Numbered from the stretch's first letter, positions 7,446-16,069 are shown. The stretch is 64,000 nt of DNA from Xanthobacteraceae bacterium 501b (GCA_000378025.1 KB899087.1:2480001-2544000); one strand, 5' to 3'. Numbers and translations are program-made. Notes: generated by a model not told the origin, from the letters alone.

Positions 7446-10400
7446 TCAGGGTCGCAGCCGGGCGGTCAGCGCCGCACCCGCGCCGACCTCGGCCGAGAGC
7501 TGGGCGATGCGGATGTCGAGGAAGGTCTGCGCCGCGCCGAAATCGGCGATCTCGTCGGCCGCCGCGTAGAGAACGGCCGGCGCGGTGGTGGTGAAGCGCC
7601 GTTTCACGCTTGCCCCGCTCAGGATCTCTACCGCGTAGGCCTCGCTGGTTTCGCCCAGCGGCACCTCGACCAGATCCCAGGAATCGCCGTCGCCCCGGCT
7701 GCGCCGGATCCAGCTCAGCGCCACCCCAGCGGCGCTGCGCCGGGCGCGGGCATGCACCGGCGCGAAGGGGCGCAGCGCCGCCGGCCCCAGCGTGGCGGCG
7801 ATCTCCGTCACCAGGGCGTCGCCATGGTCGCGATCGGCGCGGCCGACGCGGTAGGTGACGGCGCGGCCGATCATGTCGAGCCCGCTCGCGACCGGCACCA
7901 GATTGGCATCGACCTTGATCAGCGCCGTGCCCGCCGGCCACGCGGTGACGGCGCGCGCCTCGGTGCCGAGCTGGCCGCGCAGCAGGCCGGACAGCCGCCA
8001 GGTCGCGGCGCCGATCAGCTCGGCCTCAGTGAACTGGATCACCTCGATGGCGCCGGAAGGGTCGATCAGCGCCAGCGCATTGGCCCCGCCCAGCACCGCC
8101 TCCTCGCTCGCCCCGGCCAGCAGCCCGCCATCGAGCGCGACATCAAGGCTCGCGCGCTGCCAGCGCCAGAGCGGGCCGGGCGGCAGCACGCCCAGCGTCT
8201 CGCCCGTCACCGCCGCCGCCGCCAGGGTGGCGATCGGCTGGAAGCTGCCGCCATCCACCGCCCGCCACACCGCAAGGCTCCCCGGCCAGGGGGTGACGAA
8301 AGCGCCGAGCCAGGCCAGCGTGGGCGCCCCCTCGCCGCGCGCCAGCGGCGCCTGCAGCAGATGCACCAGCGCCGGCCCCTCGCCGCCCGGTAGCTCGACC
8401 TCGCCCGCCCGCCCCTCGCGCACGGAAAGCGCGAACACCGCCGGGTCGATGCTGCGCCCATTCACCAGCCGCGCGCCCCGGTCCTCGACCGAGACGATCT
8501 CGATCAGCCGCGCCTGGCCGTCGCGCTCCAGCCGCACCAGGTCGCCCGGCTCCAGCGCGAGGAGCGAGGGCGGCAGCGTCAGGCTCAGCGTGTCGCGCCC
8601 GGCCCACACATCCTGCAGCCACATATCCGCGAGGCCCGCAGCAAGGCCGGGATCGGCCACCATCGCAACCTCCAGCCCGGTCTCGGCCCGCGCCGCCCCG
8701 GCCAGCCGGCGCGAGACGGCGGTGGCGCGGCGGTAATCCTGCGCGCCATCGGTGAAGCCGAGCGTGGCGGAAAGCGGCAATTCGCCCTCCGCCATCCGTG
8801 TGAGCGAGGGCGCGGCCACCCCCTCGCCGGTGGCGATGTCGTCATCGGTCAGCACCGCCCGCACCCGCCCGCCACGCGGGGCGAGTGTGAGAGCGCCGCC
8901 CCGCTCGACAAGGTCGAAGGCGAAGGCCCGCGCCAGCGGTTCCAGCGCCGCCCGCGCCGTCATCGGCCGGTCGACGACATAGCCGTCGACAATGCCGCGC
9001 AGCTCCCCCGTCGCCATATCAGGCACGCCGAAATCGCCCGCCAGCGCCTGCGTCAGCTCGGCCAGCGGCGCGGCGCCGAGCCGGCCGGTGAGCCAGTGCC
9101 CGGTCTGCCAGTTGGCGCCGTCCGCCCACACATCGCTCGCGCGCGGAAACACCGGGAAAGGTCGCGCGTCCCAGGTCCAGAGCGTGAGCGCGGCGGGGTC
9201 GATCATCCGCCCGCCCGGCAGGCCCGGCGCCACCGGGTTCAGCGCCGTGGAGGTGGAGAAACCGGCGAGGCTCACTTCCAGATGCCGGCGCTGGATCAAA
9301 TCGTCGCGCGCGCCGCTGGAAAAGGGCGGCAGCCCGCCCTCGGTGGATTTCGGGTCGGGAAAGGCGCTCGGCCGGTTGGCGCCCTTGTCCACCGCCGGGC
9401 AACCGATCTCGGTGAGGCGCACCGGCTTGGAACCCGGCACCCACGCCGTCGGGCTCGCCTGCCGCACCCCGGCGATGCGCTCATGATGGGCGTGGCTCCA
9501 CCAGCCGGCAAGGTCCTTCTGGCGGAAGATCCACGGCTCGGCATAGGCGCCGTCGGTGATCGGGGCGCGCGCCTGCGCGGCGCGGGCGGCGTCATCGGGG
9601 TAATACCAGTCGAACGCCTCGCCGCCATTGAGATTGCCGTCGAGATAGGCGCGGTCATGGCCGCTCTCGAAGCTTCCGGCGTCGAGATGGGCATCGCCCT
9701 CGCGCCAGTCGGCCAGCGGGGGGTACCAGTCGATGCCGATGAAATCGAGCGCCGGGGCGGCCCAGAGCGGATCCAGCGGAAAGCGCAGCTCCGCCCCGCC
9801 CTCGCGCACATGGGCGCCATATTCGGTCCAGTCGGCGCCATAGCCGATCTGCGTCCCGGCCCCGAGCATCGCCTTCACCTCGCCCGCCAACGCGGCGAAG
9901 GCGGTTGCGGCGGGGTAGACGCCCGGGGCCGCGCGTACCCGTGTCAGCGCCGCCATTTCCGAGCCGATCAGCAGCGCCTCCACCCCGCCGGCGATCTGGG
10001 CGAGCCTGGCGTAGTGCAGCACCATGCGCCGCAGCGTCCATTCGGCCGGGCCGGCATAGGTGACGCGCCCCGAGGCGATGCCGAAATGCGCCGCGCTGGC
10101 GGTGCCGAACAGCGCCGCCACCTCAGCCCCCGCCGCCGCCGTGCCATCGGGCGAGCCGGCGACACCGGGGGCGGGATGGCAGGTGACGCGCCCGCGCCAA
10201 GGATGGGCCGGCTGCAGCGCCCCGGGGTTCCACGGGTCGGGCAAGGCGTTGCCGGCGGGAATGTCCATCATCACGAAGGGGTTCAGCGTCACCTTCAGCC
10301 CGCGCGCCTTGAGCGCCGCAATCGCCGCGATCACGCTGTCGTCGGAGGGCGTGCCGCCATAGGCCGGCTTGCCCTCAAATTGGCTCACCAGCGCGGCGCT

Positions 10401-11348
10401 GGCGCGCGTCAGCCCGGCCACCCGCCACGCCAGTGGAAAGATGCCGATCTGCGTCGGCTTGCTGCGCCGCTCGACGGCGGGGCGGATCTGACACGAACCG
10501 GCCCGGAGGTCGGTGCCGAACCAGGTCACGACAAGCGCCACCCGCTCCAGATTGGGGCAGGTGGCGAGAAGCTGGTCCAGCGCGGCGGAAAAATCGCTGG
10601 CATGGGTGGTCACATGGCGGTTTTCCAGCTGGTAGACGCCCGGCCGGTCGACCCGCAGCACCTCGCGCGGCTCATAGCCGAACTCGGTCGCGCCGGGGAT
10701 CAGCGTCACCGCCCGCACCGCGTTCTCCAGCGCGCCCACCGCCCGCTCCACCTCGACCGAGATCTGCGGCAGCCGGTTGCCATAGCGCGCCAGCGGCAGG
10801 CGCTCGAAGACGAGATAGGCGAGGCCGCGATAGGCCGGCGCCCCCGGCACCCGCGCCTCGATCAGCGGGTCGGGCAGTTGGTCCTCGCCGCCGCGATGCA
10901 GCCGCACATTCAGCGCGCGGGTGTCGAGCAGCCGGCCATCGGCCCAGATGCGGCCGAGCCGGGTCACAGGCCCCTCGCACAGGCCGACGGCGAAGCTGCC
11001 GAAATAGCTGTAGGTCGTGCTGGCGCTGCCACCGCCCGTGATGCCGCCTTTGCCGCCGGAGGCCTGCGTCTGGGTCGACACCACCTCCTGCACCGGCGCG
11101 GCCCAGATCACCTGGCCGGACAGCCGCGCCCGTCCATAAAGCCGGGGCAGCGCCGCGCCCTCGGTGGAGGTCATGGTGCCGAACTCGGTGAGGCGCGGGC
11201 CTTGCGTCCGCTGGCCGGGATTCAGCACGAGGGAGTCGATCGCCGAGCCGCCGAGCGCCCCCAGCGCCCGCCCGGCCAGCGCCCCCACCGGCCCGAACAG
11301 CGCCCCGCCGATCGTCCCGCCCAGCGTGCCGAGAATGAGTGTGGCCAT
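7446..11348 (-). CDS. GTA gp15 megatron (tail tip / host specificity) protein
   Basis: 1300 residues from ATG 11348 with CGGAGC upstream. A Gly/Ala-rich hydrophobic N-terminus (ILGTLGGTIGGALFGPVGAL) precedes the large GTA TIM-barrel-like domain (about 250-740; phrases DFIGIDWYPPLADWREGD and KPVRLTEIGCPAVDKGAN). A phage tail baseplate-type region and C-terminal beta domains follow. In RcGTA the homologue forms the tail fibre-like tip and helps penetrate the cell envelope. Length (about 1300) is as expected. The gene is separated from gp14 by a 158-bp gap holding one palindromic repeat. Confidence 0.95.
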   Translation of the reverse strand: MATLILGTLGGTIGGALFGPVGALAGRALGALGGSAIDSLVLNPGQRTQGPRLTEFGTMTSTEGAALPRLYGRARLSGQVIWAAPVQEVVSTQTQASGGKGGITGGGSASTTYSYFGSFAVGLCEGPVTRLGRIWADGRLLDTRALNVRLHRGGEDQLPDPLIEARVPGAPAYRGLAYLVFERLPLARYGNRLPQISVEVERAVGALENAVRAVTLIPGATEFGYEPREVLRVDRPGVYQLENRHVTTHASDFSAALDQLLATCPNLERVALVVTWFGTDLRAGSCQIRPAVERRSKPTQIGIFPLAWRVAGLTRASAALVSQFEGKPAYGGTPSDDSVIAAIAALKARGLKVTLNPFVMMDIPAGNALPDPWNPGALQPAHPWRGRVTCHPAPGVAGSPDGTAAAGAEVAALFGTASAAHFGIASGRVTYAGPAEWTLRRMVLHYARLAQIAGGVEALLIGSEMAALTRVRAAPGVYPAATAFAALAGEVKAMLGAGTQIGYGADWTEYGAHVREGGAELRFPLDPLWAAPALDFIGIDWYPPLADWREGDAHLDAGSFESGHDRAYLDGNLNGGEAFDWYYPDDAARAAQARAPITDGAYAEPWIFRQKDLAGWWSHAHHERIAGVRQASPTAWVPGSKPVRLTEIGCPAVDKGANRPSAFPDPKSTEGGLPPFSSGARDDLIQRRHLEVSLAGFSTSTALNPVAPGLPGGRMIDPAALTLWTWDARPFPVFPRASDVWADGANWQTGHWLTGRLGAAPLAELTQALAGDFGVPDMATGELRGIVDGYVVDRPMTARAALEPLARAFAFDLVERGGALTLAPRGGRVRAVLTDDDIATGEGVAAPSLTRMAEGELPLSATLGFTDGAQDYRRATAVSRRLAGAARAETGLEVAMVADPGLAAGLADMWLQDVWAGRDTLSLTLPPSLLALEPGDLVRLERDGQARLIEIVSVEDRGARLVNGRSIDPAVFALSVREGRAGEVELPGGEGPALVHLLQAPLARGEGAPTLAWLGAFVTPWPGSLAVWRAVDGGSFQPIATLAAAAVTGETLGVLPPGPLWRWQRASLDVALDGGLLAGASEEAVLGGANALALIDPSGAIEVIQFTEAELIGAATWRLSGLLRGQLGTEARAVTAWPAGTALIKVDANLVPVASGLDMIGRAVTYRVGRADRDHGDALVTEIAATLGPAALRPFAPVHARARRSAAGVALSWIRRSRGDGDSWDLVEVPLGETSEAYAVEILSGASVKRRFTTTAPAVLYAAADEIADFGAAQTFLDIRIAQLSAEVGAGAALTARLRP

Positions 11349-11410
11349 GGTAGCTCCGATTGCTGGAAGGCAGGCTGCGCGCGGGGGTCGCGGCATCGAC
11401 AAAAAGGTTC

Positions 11411-11490
11411 GTCATGGCCGGGCTTGACCCGGCCATCCACGTCTTTGGGGCAAAGGAGTCGTGGATGCCCGGACCAAGTCCGGGCATGAC
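11411..11490. repeat. Composite palindromic intergenic repeat (copy 2)
   Basis: 80 bp between gp14 and gp15. First arm GGCCGGGCTTGACCCGGCC and second arm CCCGGACCAAGTCCGGG each fold into a hairpin; GTCATG at the start is mirrored by CATGAC at the end, and ATCCACG by CGTGGAT. Confidence 0.85.
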
Positions 11491-11506
11491 GTCGTTCTGT
11501 GCCCCC

Positions 11507-11974
11507 TCACGCCCCCGGAAAGGCGAAGGCGAAGGCCAGCCGGCGGCGCCACCAGGGAGCGAGGAACACTTCCGCCACCGCCGCCCCGTCATGGGCGTGC
11601 ACCATGCGCTCCCCGCTCACCAGCAGCGCCGCGTGCTTGGCGGGAAAGCCCGCGCGCCAGCGGAACAGCAGCACGTCGCCGGGCGCGATCGCCTCCAGCG
11701 CCACGGCGCGCATATGCCGCCCCGCCGCCTCGGCCATCTGCTCGGCCTTGGTCGCCTCGGCCCAGTCAGGCGCATAGGCCGGCAGGCCCTGCGGCTCCGG
11801 CCCCACGACCGCCCGCCACACCCCGCGGATGAGCCCGAGGCAGTCCGCCCCCTGCCCCTTCAGCGAGGCGCGGTGGAGATAGGACGTGCCGATCCAGTCC
11901 CGCGCTTCAGTGATCAGTCGGGCGCGCATCTCCACCTCGCCCATCTCCACCTCGCTCATCACGGTCTCCTGCAT
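11507..11974 (-). CDS. GTA gp14 NlpC/P60-type cell-wall peptidase
   Basis: 155 residues from ATG 11974, overlapping the gp13 stop as ATGA (a GTG at 11977 is the alternative). NlpC/P60 motifs: catalytic Cys45 in GADCLGL, His114 in AKHAALL, and His126 in VHAHDG. In RcGTA gp14 sits in the tail tip and probably cuts peptidoglycan cross-links so DNA can enter recipient cells. The position between hub and megatron genes is canonical. Confidence 0.93.
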   Translation of the reverse strand: MQETVMSEVEMGEVEMRARLITEARDWIGTSYLHRASLKGQGADCLGLIRGVWRAVVGPEPQGLPAYAPDWAEATKAEQMAEAAGRHMRAVALEAIAPGDVLLFRWRAGFPAKHAALLVSGERMVHAHDGAAVAEVFLAPWWRRRLAFAFAFPGA

Positions 11975-12837
11975 CACTGGCCTCCCGGCTGGGCGACGCG
12001 CAGCACCGCGTCATTGCCCGGCATGTGGGGAAAGCCGCGAAAATTCAGCGTGTTGGCGAAGCGGTCGCGGCAGGTGGCGAAGCTCTTGTTGCAGCCGGCG
12101 GTGACGGTGAACCCCTCGCCCGGCAGGGGGAGCACCGGCGGGCGCTGCCACAGCTCCAGCCGCACCGCGCCGGCCGTGGTGTGGGCCTTCACCTCGGTGG
12201 CAAAGCCCTCATTGCCCCCGCTCGTGAACGCCAGCCGCCCTTGCGTGAACCACCCCGCCGCATAGGCGCCGAGCCCCGCCGCCACGATCAGCCCCGGCGC
12301 CTCCGCCGCGCTCACCGTGCCATGGCCGGTCAAGGTCGGCGCGGCGAGCGCGATCCGGCAGCGGGCATCGCCGAGATCGGCGTCGCAGCCGGCGGTGAAC
12401 AGCCGCCCGCGCACCATGTTCAAGGCCGAGGACAGCCCGCGCAGCTCGGCGGTGAAGCGGCCCTCGCTGCGCCGCACCTCGCCCAGATGCGCCCGGCGCA
12501 GAAGCAGGAAATGTTCCGGCGCCGACCAGTCGGCGAGGATGAGTTCGATCCCCGCCCCGTCATAGCGCCCGGCGTCGAGATCGGCGGCGTCGATCAGCTC
12601 CGAGGTCAAGGCGGCGGACATCTCGCCCCCGCCCACCGCGAAGCCGAGCGCGGACGCATCCTCGCTGCCGCTCGCGCCGGCAGTCGCCCGGAACAGCGTG
12701 CCATCGACGGTGAGGTCGTCATCATGCTCGGTGAGGCCGATCACCACGCCGTCGCGGCGGGTGAGCCGCCAGCAGCGCGCCAGCGTCGTCACCCCGCTGG
12801 CGAGAGACGCGGCAAGGGTGGGGGGAATGTCCTTCAC
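11974..12837 (-). CDS. GTA gp13 tail hub protein (DUF2163 / BR0599-like)
   Basis: 287 residues. The N-terminal DUF2163 region (about 1-160; TLARCWRLTRRDGVVIGLTEHDDDL) and a C-terminal BR0599-like region (about 190-285; SFATCRDRFANTLNFRGFPHMPG) match the hub protein of GTA tails. Four Cys are grouped as GCDADLGDARC and GCNKSFATC. This is the arrangement expected for an iron-sulphur site, as known for the lambda tail tip protein gpL. The start overlaps the gp12 stop by 4 bases. Confidence 0.92.
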   Translation of the reverse strand: MKDIPPTLAASLASGVTTLARCWRLTRRDGVVIGLTEHDDDLTVDGTLFRATAGASGSEDASALGFAVGGGEMSAALTSELIDAADLDAGRYDGAGIELILADWSAPEHFLLLRRAHLGEVRRSEGRFTAELRGLSSALNMVRGRLFTAGCDADLGDARCRIALAAPTLTGHGTVSAAEAPGLIVAAGLGAYAAGWFTQGRLAFTSGGNEGFATEVKAHTTAGAVRLELWQRPPVLPLPGEGFTVTAGCNKSFATCRDRFANTLNFRGFPHMPGNDAVLRVAQPGGQ

Positions 12838-13475
12838 GGCCGGATCTCCAGTATCGGGATGCGCGGGATCGCCCCCGCCTCGAAGGCGGTGAGGTTCACC
12901 TCGAGAAAATCGGTGTCGAAGCGCACCGGCACGTCGAACAGGAATCCCGCCGTCACGCTCACGCTCACGGCCGGCACATGGCCGGGCAGGAAGGTGAGCG
13001 TGCCGCTTGATGCGTCGAGGGTGAAATGCGTGCCGGCCACCCGCTCCACGCCGTTCACCGCCACCCGCACCGAGCCCGCCACCGGCTTGGCGATCGGCCG
13101 CCTATAGGGCGCGTGGGCGCCGCCATAGGTTTTGGCGAGGGCGAACTGCGATTGCGCCCCCGTGCCGGTGCCAAGCACCTGGTCGAGCGGCGTCACCGCC
13201 GCCCCCGGCGCGCCGGAGGCATGGTCGAGCCGGTCGCGCCAGCGAAAGCCAAAGAGCCGCCCGCGCCGCTCCTCGAAGAAGGCGACCACGCTGGAGAGCT
13301 GCGCCAGCGATTTCACCCCATAGCCGGCATCCCAGCGCCGGCGCGAATGGGCGAGCCGTGTATTGCGCTCCTCGCGGCCGGTCAGCGTGGTGACGATCTC
13401 GGTCGCCCGCTCCGGCCCGCCCGCCGCGCCGAGCGCGATGTCGAGCGGGAACAGCGTTTCATGAAAGGCGGGCAT
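12834..13475 (-). CDS. GTA gp12 distal tail protein (DUF2460)
   Basis: 213 residues with the DUF2460 signature FHETLFPLDIALGAAGGPE, TLTGREERNTRLAHSRRRWDAG and FFEERRGRLFGFRWRDRLDH. In RcGTA gp12 forms the distal tail ring between tube and hub. The AAGGAG ribosome site lies in the last codons of gp11, and start and upstream stop are directly adjacent. Confidence 0.93.
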   Translation of the reverse strand: MPAFHETLFPLDIALGAAGGPERATEIVTTLTGREERNTRLAHSRRRWDAGYGVKSLAQLSSVVAFFEERRGRLFGFRWRDRLDHASGAPGAAVTPLDQVLGTGTGAQSQFALAKTYGGAHAPYRRPIAKPVAGSVRVAVNGVERVAGTHFTLDASSGTLTFLPGHVPAVSVSVTAGFLFDVPVRFDTDFLEVNLTAFEAGAIPRIPILEIRP

Positions 13476-14075
13476 TCACAGGCTCCTTTCCCCGCGCGCG
13501 ACGGCGCGGGCGATCAGGCCGGAGAGGTAGGCGTCGGAGCGGCGGAAGGCGCCCGGGTCGGGGGTGGCGACATTCACCGTCACCTGCGTCGTCCGTCCGC
13601 CGCCCTGCGCGGCGACGCCGAGCCGCCCATCCGCCCCGCGCGCCAGCGGCAAAATCGCCTCCGCCCCGCGCTCGCCCATCAGCCCGAGCGAACCGCCGGC
13701 CATGGGAAAATAGGTCGGCGCCGCCACCACCCCGCCCTGCGCGAACGGGGTGACGCGGCCGCTCTGGAAGGCACCACCGCTGGCGAAGCCGGAAACCCCG
13801 CCGAGCGCGCCCTGAAGAAGACCGGAAAGCCCCTGCTCCAGCGGCTTGAAGGCGATGTCGAGCGCCAGCGAGGACAGCCGGCCGGCCAGCGAGCGCAGCA
13901 CATCGTCGGCCTCGCGGCCCTTGAGCGTGGCGCCGGTCAGCGCATCGCCCACCGCCCGACCGAACCCCCGCGCCAGCCGCTCGGCTTCCGCGATCTCGCG
14001 CTGGAAGGCGCTGGTATCGGCGCTGATTTCGACCGTCAGCCCGTCATCGAACGCATCCATGTCGTCTGCGGCCAT
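13476..14075 (-). CDS. GTA gp11 tape measure protein
   Basis: 199 residues from ATG 14075 with GGAGAG upstream. The N-terminal part is helical (ISADTSAFQREIAEAERLARGFG), the middle hydrophobic and Gly-rich, and the C-terminal part carries FAQGGVVAAPTYFPMAGG and LGLMGERGAEAILPLARG, typical of short GTA tape measure proteins. It sets tail length; the small size fits the short tail of GTAs. A 310-bp gap upstream holds two palindromic repeats. Confidence 0.92.
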   Translation of the reverse strand: MAADDMDAFDDGLTVEISADTSAFQREIAEAERLARGFGRAVGDALTGATLKGREADDVLRSLAGRLSSLALDIAFKPLEQGLSGLLQGALGGVSGFASGGAFQSGRVTPFAQGGVVAAPTYFPMAGGSLGLMGERGAEAILPLARGADGRLGVAAQGGGRTTQVTVNVATPDPGAFRRSDAYLSGLIARAVARGERSL

Positions 14076-14158
14076 CGTGCTCTCCTGTGTGAAATGGTTC
14101 CGTGTTCCGGCCCAGCGCAGGCGCAGCCGGAGCGCCGCGCCGGGGCAGCCTCCTCGCG

Positions 14159-14253
14159 CCCTCAGGACAGGCTTTGACCCAGCCACCCTGACCTGGCGCC
14201 GGGATCGGGCGGGCTGCGCTGGGGGCCCCGGATCACGCCCGGGGATGAGGGCC
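14159..14253. repeat. Composite palindromic intergenic repeat (copy 3, degenerate)
   Basis: About 95 bp between gp10.1 and gp11. Starts CCCTCAGGACAGGCTTTGACC and ends GGATCACGCCCGGGGATGAGG. Its first arm has lost perfect pairing, and it appears to be an older copy of the element that follows 18 bp later. Confidence 0.7.
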
Positions 14254-14270
14254 CGTTTGGCCTCCTCGCG

Positions 14271-14363
14271 CCCTCATGGCCGGGCTTGACCCGGCCACCC
14301 AGACTTGGGACCGGACGCGGGCGGTTGCGCTGGGTCCCCGGGTCACGCCCGGGGATGAGGGCA
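14271..14363. repeat. Composite palindromic intergenic repeat (copy 4)
   Basis: About 93 bp in tandem with copy 3. The arm GGCCGGGCTTGACCCGGCC is a perfect 7-bp hairpin, the inner ACCCAGACTT pairs loosely with CTGGGT, and the far arm is CCCCGGGTCACGCCCGGGG. CCCTCATGGC and GGGGATGAGGG form the outer mirror. Confidence 0.8.
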
Positions 14364-14385
14364 CGCCGGCGAGACGCCGCCCCCC

Positions 14386-14544
14386 TCAGTCCGGAAACCG
14401 CGACATCAGCGCCGTGAGCCCCGCCTGGTCGAGCGGCGCCCGCGCCGGGCCGGCGAAGGCGCGCAGCGCGGCGGCGAGCTCGCGCGGGGTCAGCGCCCAG
14501 AACGCGCGAGACGACAGCCGCAGCCGGCCGAAGCCGAGCGCCAT
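14386..14544 (-). CDS. GTA gp10.1 tail assembly chaperone partner (rcc01693-like)
   Basis: 52 residues from ATG 14544 with GGGAGG upstream. FWALTPRELAAALRAF and LDQAGLTALMSRFPD are typical of the small phage tail assembly chaperone of GTAs. The same frame is open far upstream through gp10, so this segment may also be reached by a -1 frameshift from gp10 at 14631-14637, giving a 194-residue fusion like lambda gpG-T. Both modes of expression may occur. Confidence 0.85.
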   Translation of the reverse strand: MALGFGRLRLSSRAFWALTPRELAAALRAFAGPARAPLDQAGLTALMSRFPD

Positions 14545-14603
14545 CGCCGCCTCCCAGGGGAAGGGCGGCGGCCCCCCCTCCCCGGGAAGGGGCGGCGGGC
14601 CGC

Positions 14604-14969
14604 CTATCCGCCCGCTTCCGGAGGATTGGGCAAAGGGTGGGTGGCCGGCGCCCCGCCCTCCGCGCCCCCGAACGTGGCGGCGATCAGCTCGCCGACCAGC
14701 CGGGCGAAGCCGGCCGCGCCGCCCGGCATGGTCATGCGCGCCACCTCGTCCTCGGTGGCGCTCTCGCCCGCCCCGCGCAGCCCGGCGGCAATGAGGCGAA
14801 TGGCGTCGCGCGCGGCCAGGCGCCCCTGCGCGAAGCGCTCGGTCAGCGCCACCAGGTCCTGCGCGCCGAAGGCGTCTTCCAGCTCGGCCAGCGCGCCGAG
14901 CGTCAGCACCAGCGTGCGCCGGCGCCCGTCGAGTTCGGCGGAAATCTCGCCGCGATGGCGGTTGGCCAT
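14604..14969 (-). CDS. GTA gp10 tail assembly chaperone
   Basis: 121 residues from ATG 14969 with AAGGAAC upstream. MANRHRGEISAELDGR, LTLGALAELEDAFG and AGFARLVGELIAATFGG match the GTA gp10 family. By analogy with lambda gpG it coats the tape measure during tail assembly. The last 11 residues follow a slippery heptamer; the short Pro/Gly tail ends in TAG at 14604. Gap upstream (332 bp) contains two palindromic repeats. Confidence 0.92.
   Translation of the reverse strand: MANRHRGEISAELDGRRRTLVLTLGALAELEDAFGAQDLVALTERFAQGRLAARDAIRLIAAGLRGAGESATEDEVARMTMPGGAAGFARLVGELIAATFGGAEGGAPATHPLPNPPEAGG
14631..14637 (-). other. Candidate -1 ribosomal frameshift heptamer C CCT TTG
   Basis: On the minus strand the sequence reads CCCTTTG, positioned as X XXY YYZ in the gp10 frame (codons CCT at 14636-14634 and TTG at 14633-14631). 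A -1 slip enters the frame of gp10.1, which has no stop until 14386, bypassing the gp10 TAG at 14604. GGGCGG and CCGCCC follow and could form a downstream stem. Confidence 0.6.
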
Positions 14970-15013
14970 GATGTGTTCCTTCCTGCGGACTTGAAGCCGA
15001 CGCGAAAATCCTG

Positions 15014-15105
15014 CCCTCACCCCCGGGCTTGACCCGGGGACCCAGCCTCCCCGCCGCCGGCCCGGCAATAGACTGGGTGGCCGGGTCAAGCCCGGCCATG
15101 AGGGC
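15014..15105. repeat. Composite palindromic intergenic repeat (copy 5)
   Basis: About 92 bp between gp9 and gp10. CCCCGGGCTTGACCCGGGG and GGCCGGGTCAAGCCCGGCC arms, each a 7-bp hairpin; ACCCAG and CTGGGT mirror each other inside. Confidence 0.88.
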
Positions 15106-15170
15106 GGAGTGGGTATGCTCTCACCGCGCCGCCTGCTCCTCGCCGCCTGTTCCTGAAGGCTCCTCAACAC

Positions 15171-15262
15171 CCCTCATCCCCGGGCTTGACCCGGGGACCC
15201 AGACGGCCAGCCTTGTGCCGGTCCAGGTCTGGGTGGCCGGGTCAAGTCCGGCCATGAGGGCG
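15171..15262. repeat. Composite palindromic intergenic repeat (copy 6)
   Basis: About 92 bp, second copy in the 332-bp gap between gp9 and gp10. CCCCGGGCTTGACCCGGGG arm, inner ACCCAGAC/GTCTGGGT pair and GGCCGGGTCAAGTCCGGCC arm. Confidence 0.88.
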
Positions 15263-15301
15263 GGGCATGTTCCTCGCCCCGCCGCCCCTCACCGCCCCCC
15301 C

Positions 15302-15709
15302 TCACAGCGCCGCGAAGGTGATCTCGCCGGCGCTCTCCAGCGCGATGTCGAACGTCACCTCGCGGTCGTGCTCGGCGGCGAATTCGAGCGCGGTGATCTG
15401 GAAAGGCCCGGCGATTGTGCCGAAATCCGGCACCACGATCTGGGCGTTGCGGATCGTGCCGTCGAAAAAGCTCTGGCGGATCAGCGCATCCGAGGCGCCA
15501 TCCTTGAACACGCCGGAGCCCGCCACCGAGGCCCGCTTCACCCCCGCCCCGGCGAGCAGTTCGCGCCAGCGGCCGGCGCTCTCGGTGTGGGTCACGTCCA
15601 CCGGCTCGGCATTGAAGGCGATCTGCCGCGAGCGCAGCCCGGCCACCGTGGCATAGGCGGTGCCGTCATGGATCTTCAACAGGAGGTCCTTGCCCTTTTG
15701 CGCCGCCAT
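15302..15709 (-). CDS. GTA gp9 major tail tube protein
   Basis: 135 residues from ATG 15709 with AAAGGAG upstream. MAAQKGKDLLLKIHDG, TVAGLRSRQIAFNAEPVDVT and FKDGASDALIRQSFFDG are the hallmark segments of the GTA/TP901-1-like major tail protein, which stacks as hexameric rings to form the tail tube. A 360-bp structured gap separates it from gp8, more than expected inside a coupled morphogenesis operon. Confidence 0.94.
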   Translation of the reverse strand: MAAQKGKDLLLKIHDGTAYATVAGLRSRQIAFNAEPVDVTHTESAGRWRELLAGAGVKRASVAGSGVFKDGASDALIRQSFFDGTIRNAQIVVPDFGTIAGPFQITALEFAAEHDREVTFDIALESAGEITFAAL

Positions 15710-16069
15710 CGGTCGCTCCTTTGCTTGCCATCGCCAAATCGGGACGGTATTCAGAGACGGTTAACCCTTGGGAAGTAGATTGGTTGGCGCGTGAGCCCTG
15801 ACGGGACATCTGGCCGTCTTCAGCGTTTGATTCCGCAAACGCCGCCAAGTGACTTCATCTTCTGATTCAACTTCGCGCGGATTCACGAGTCCGCAGAATC
15901 CCTTGCGCGCCTTTGCTCATAGCGGCGGAAAAGCTGAACCTGTTTCGAGGCGCTGCCGCTGGGGGGCCAAGCCGCTTTCGGCGCCGTTCTCATGCAGCGA
16001 TTCATCCGCGCGCCGATTCACGAGTCGGTAGAATCGTTTGCCTGCAAATGCTGACAGCGCCGGTCATCC
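15710..16069. other. 360-bp structured gap between gp8 and gp9
   Basis: No convincing gene. It holds a perfect 7-bp hairpin GCGTTTG-ATTCCG-CAAACGC (15823-15842). It also holds two copies of a hairpin with the same TTCACGAG loop and different stems: GCGGA/TCCGC (15877-15894) and GCCGA/TCGGT (16012-16029, last pair G-T). Both copies are followed by AGAATC. A TTAACC half-site resembling a CtrA half-box lies near 15762. The spacing is unlike the other tightly packed GTA genes, so a regulatory or RNA role is possible. Confidence 0.6.

Noticed and set aside
9096-11489. Long plus-strand open frame of nearly 800 codons opposite gp15
   Set aside because: Antisense frame of the gp15 gene in GC-rich DNA; His/Arg/Gln-rich translation without domains, while the minus strand gives a clear family match.
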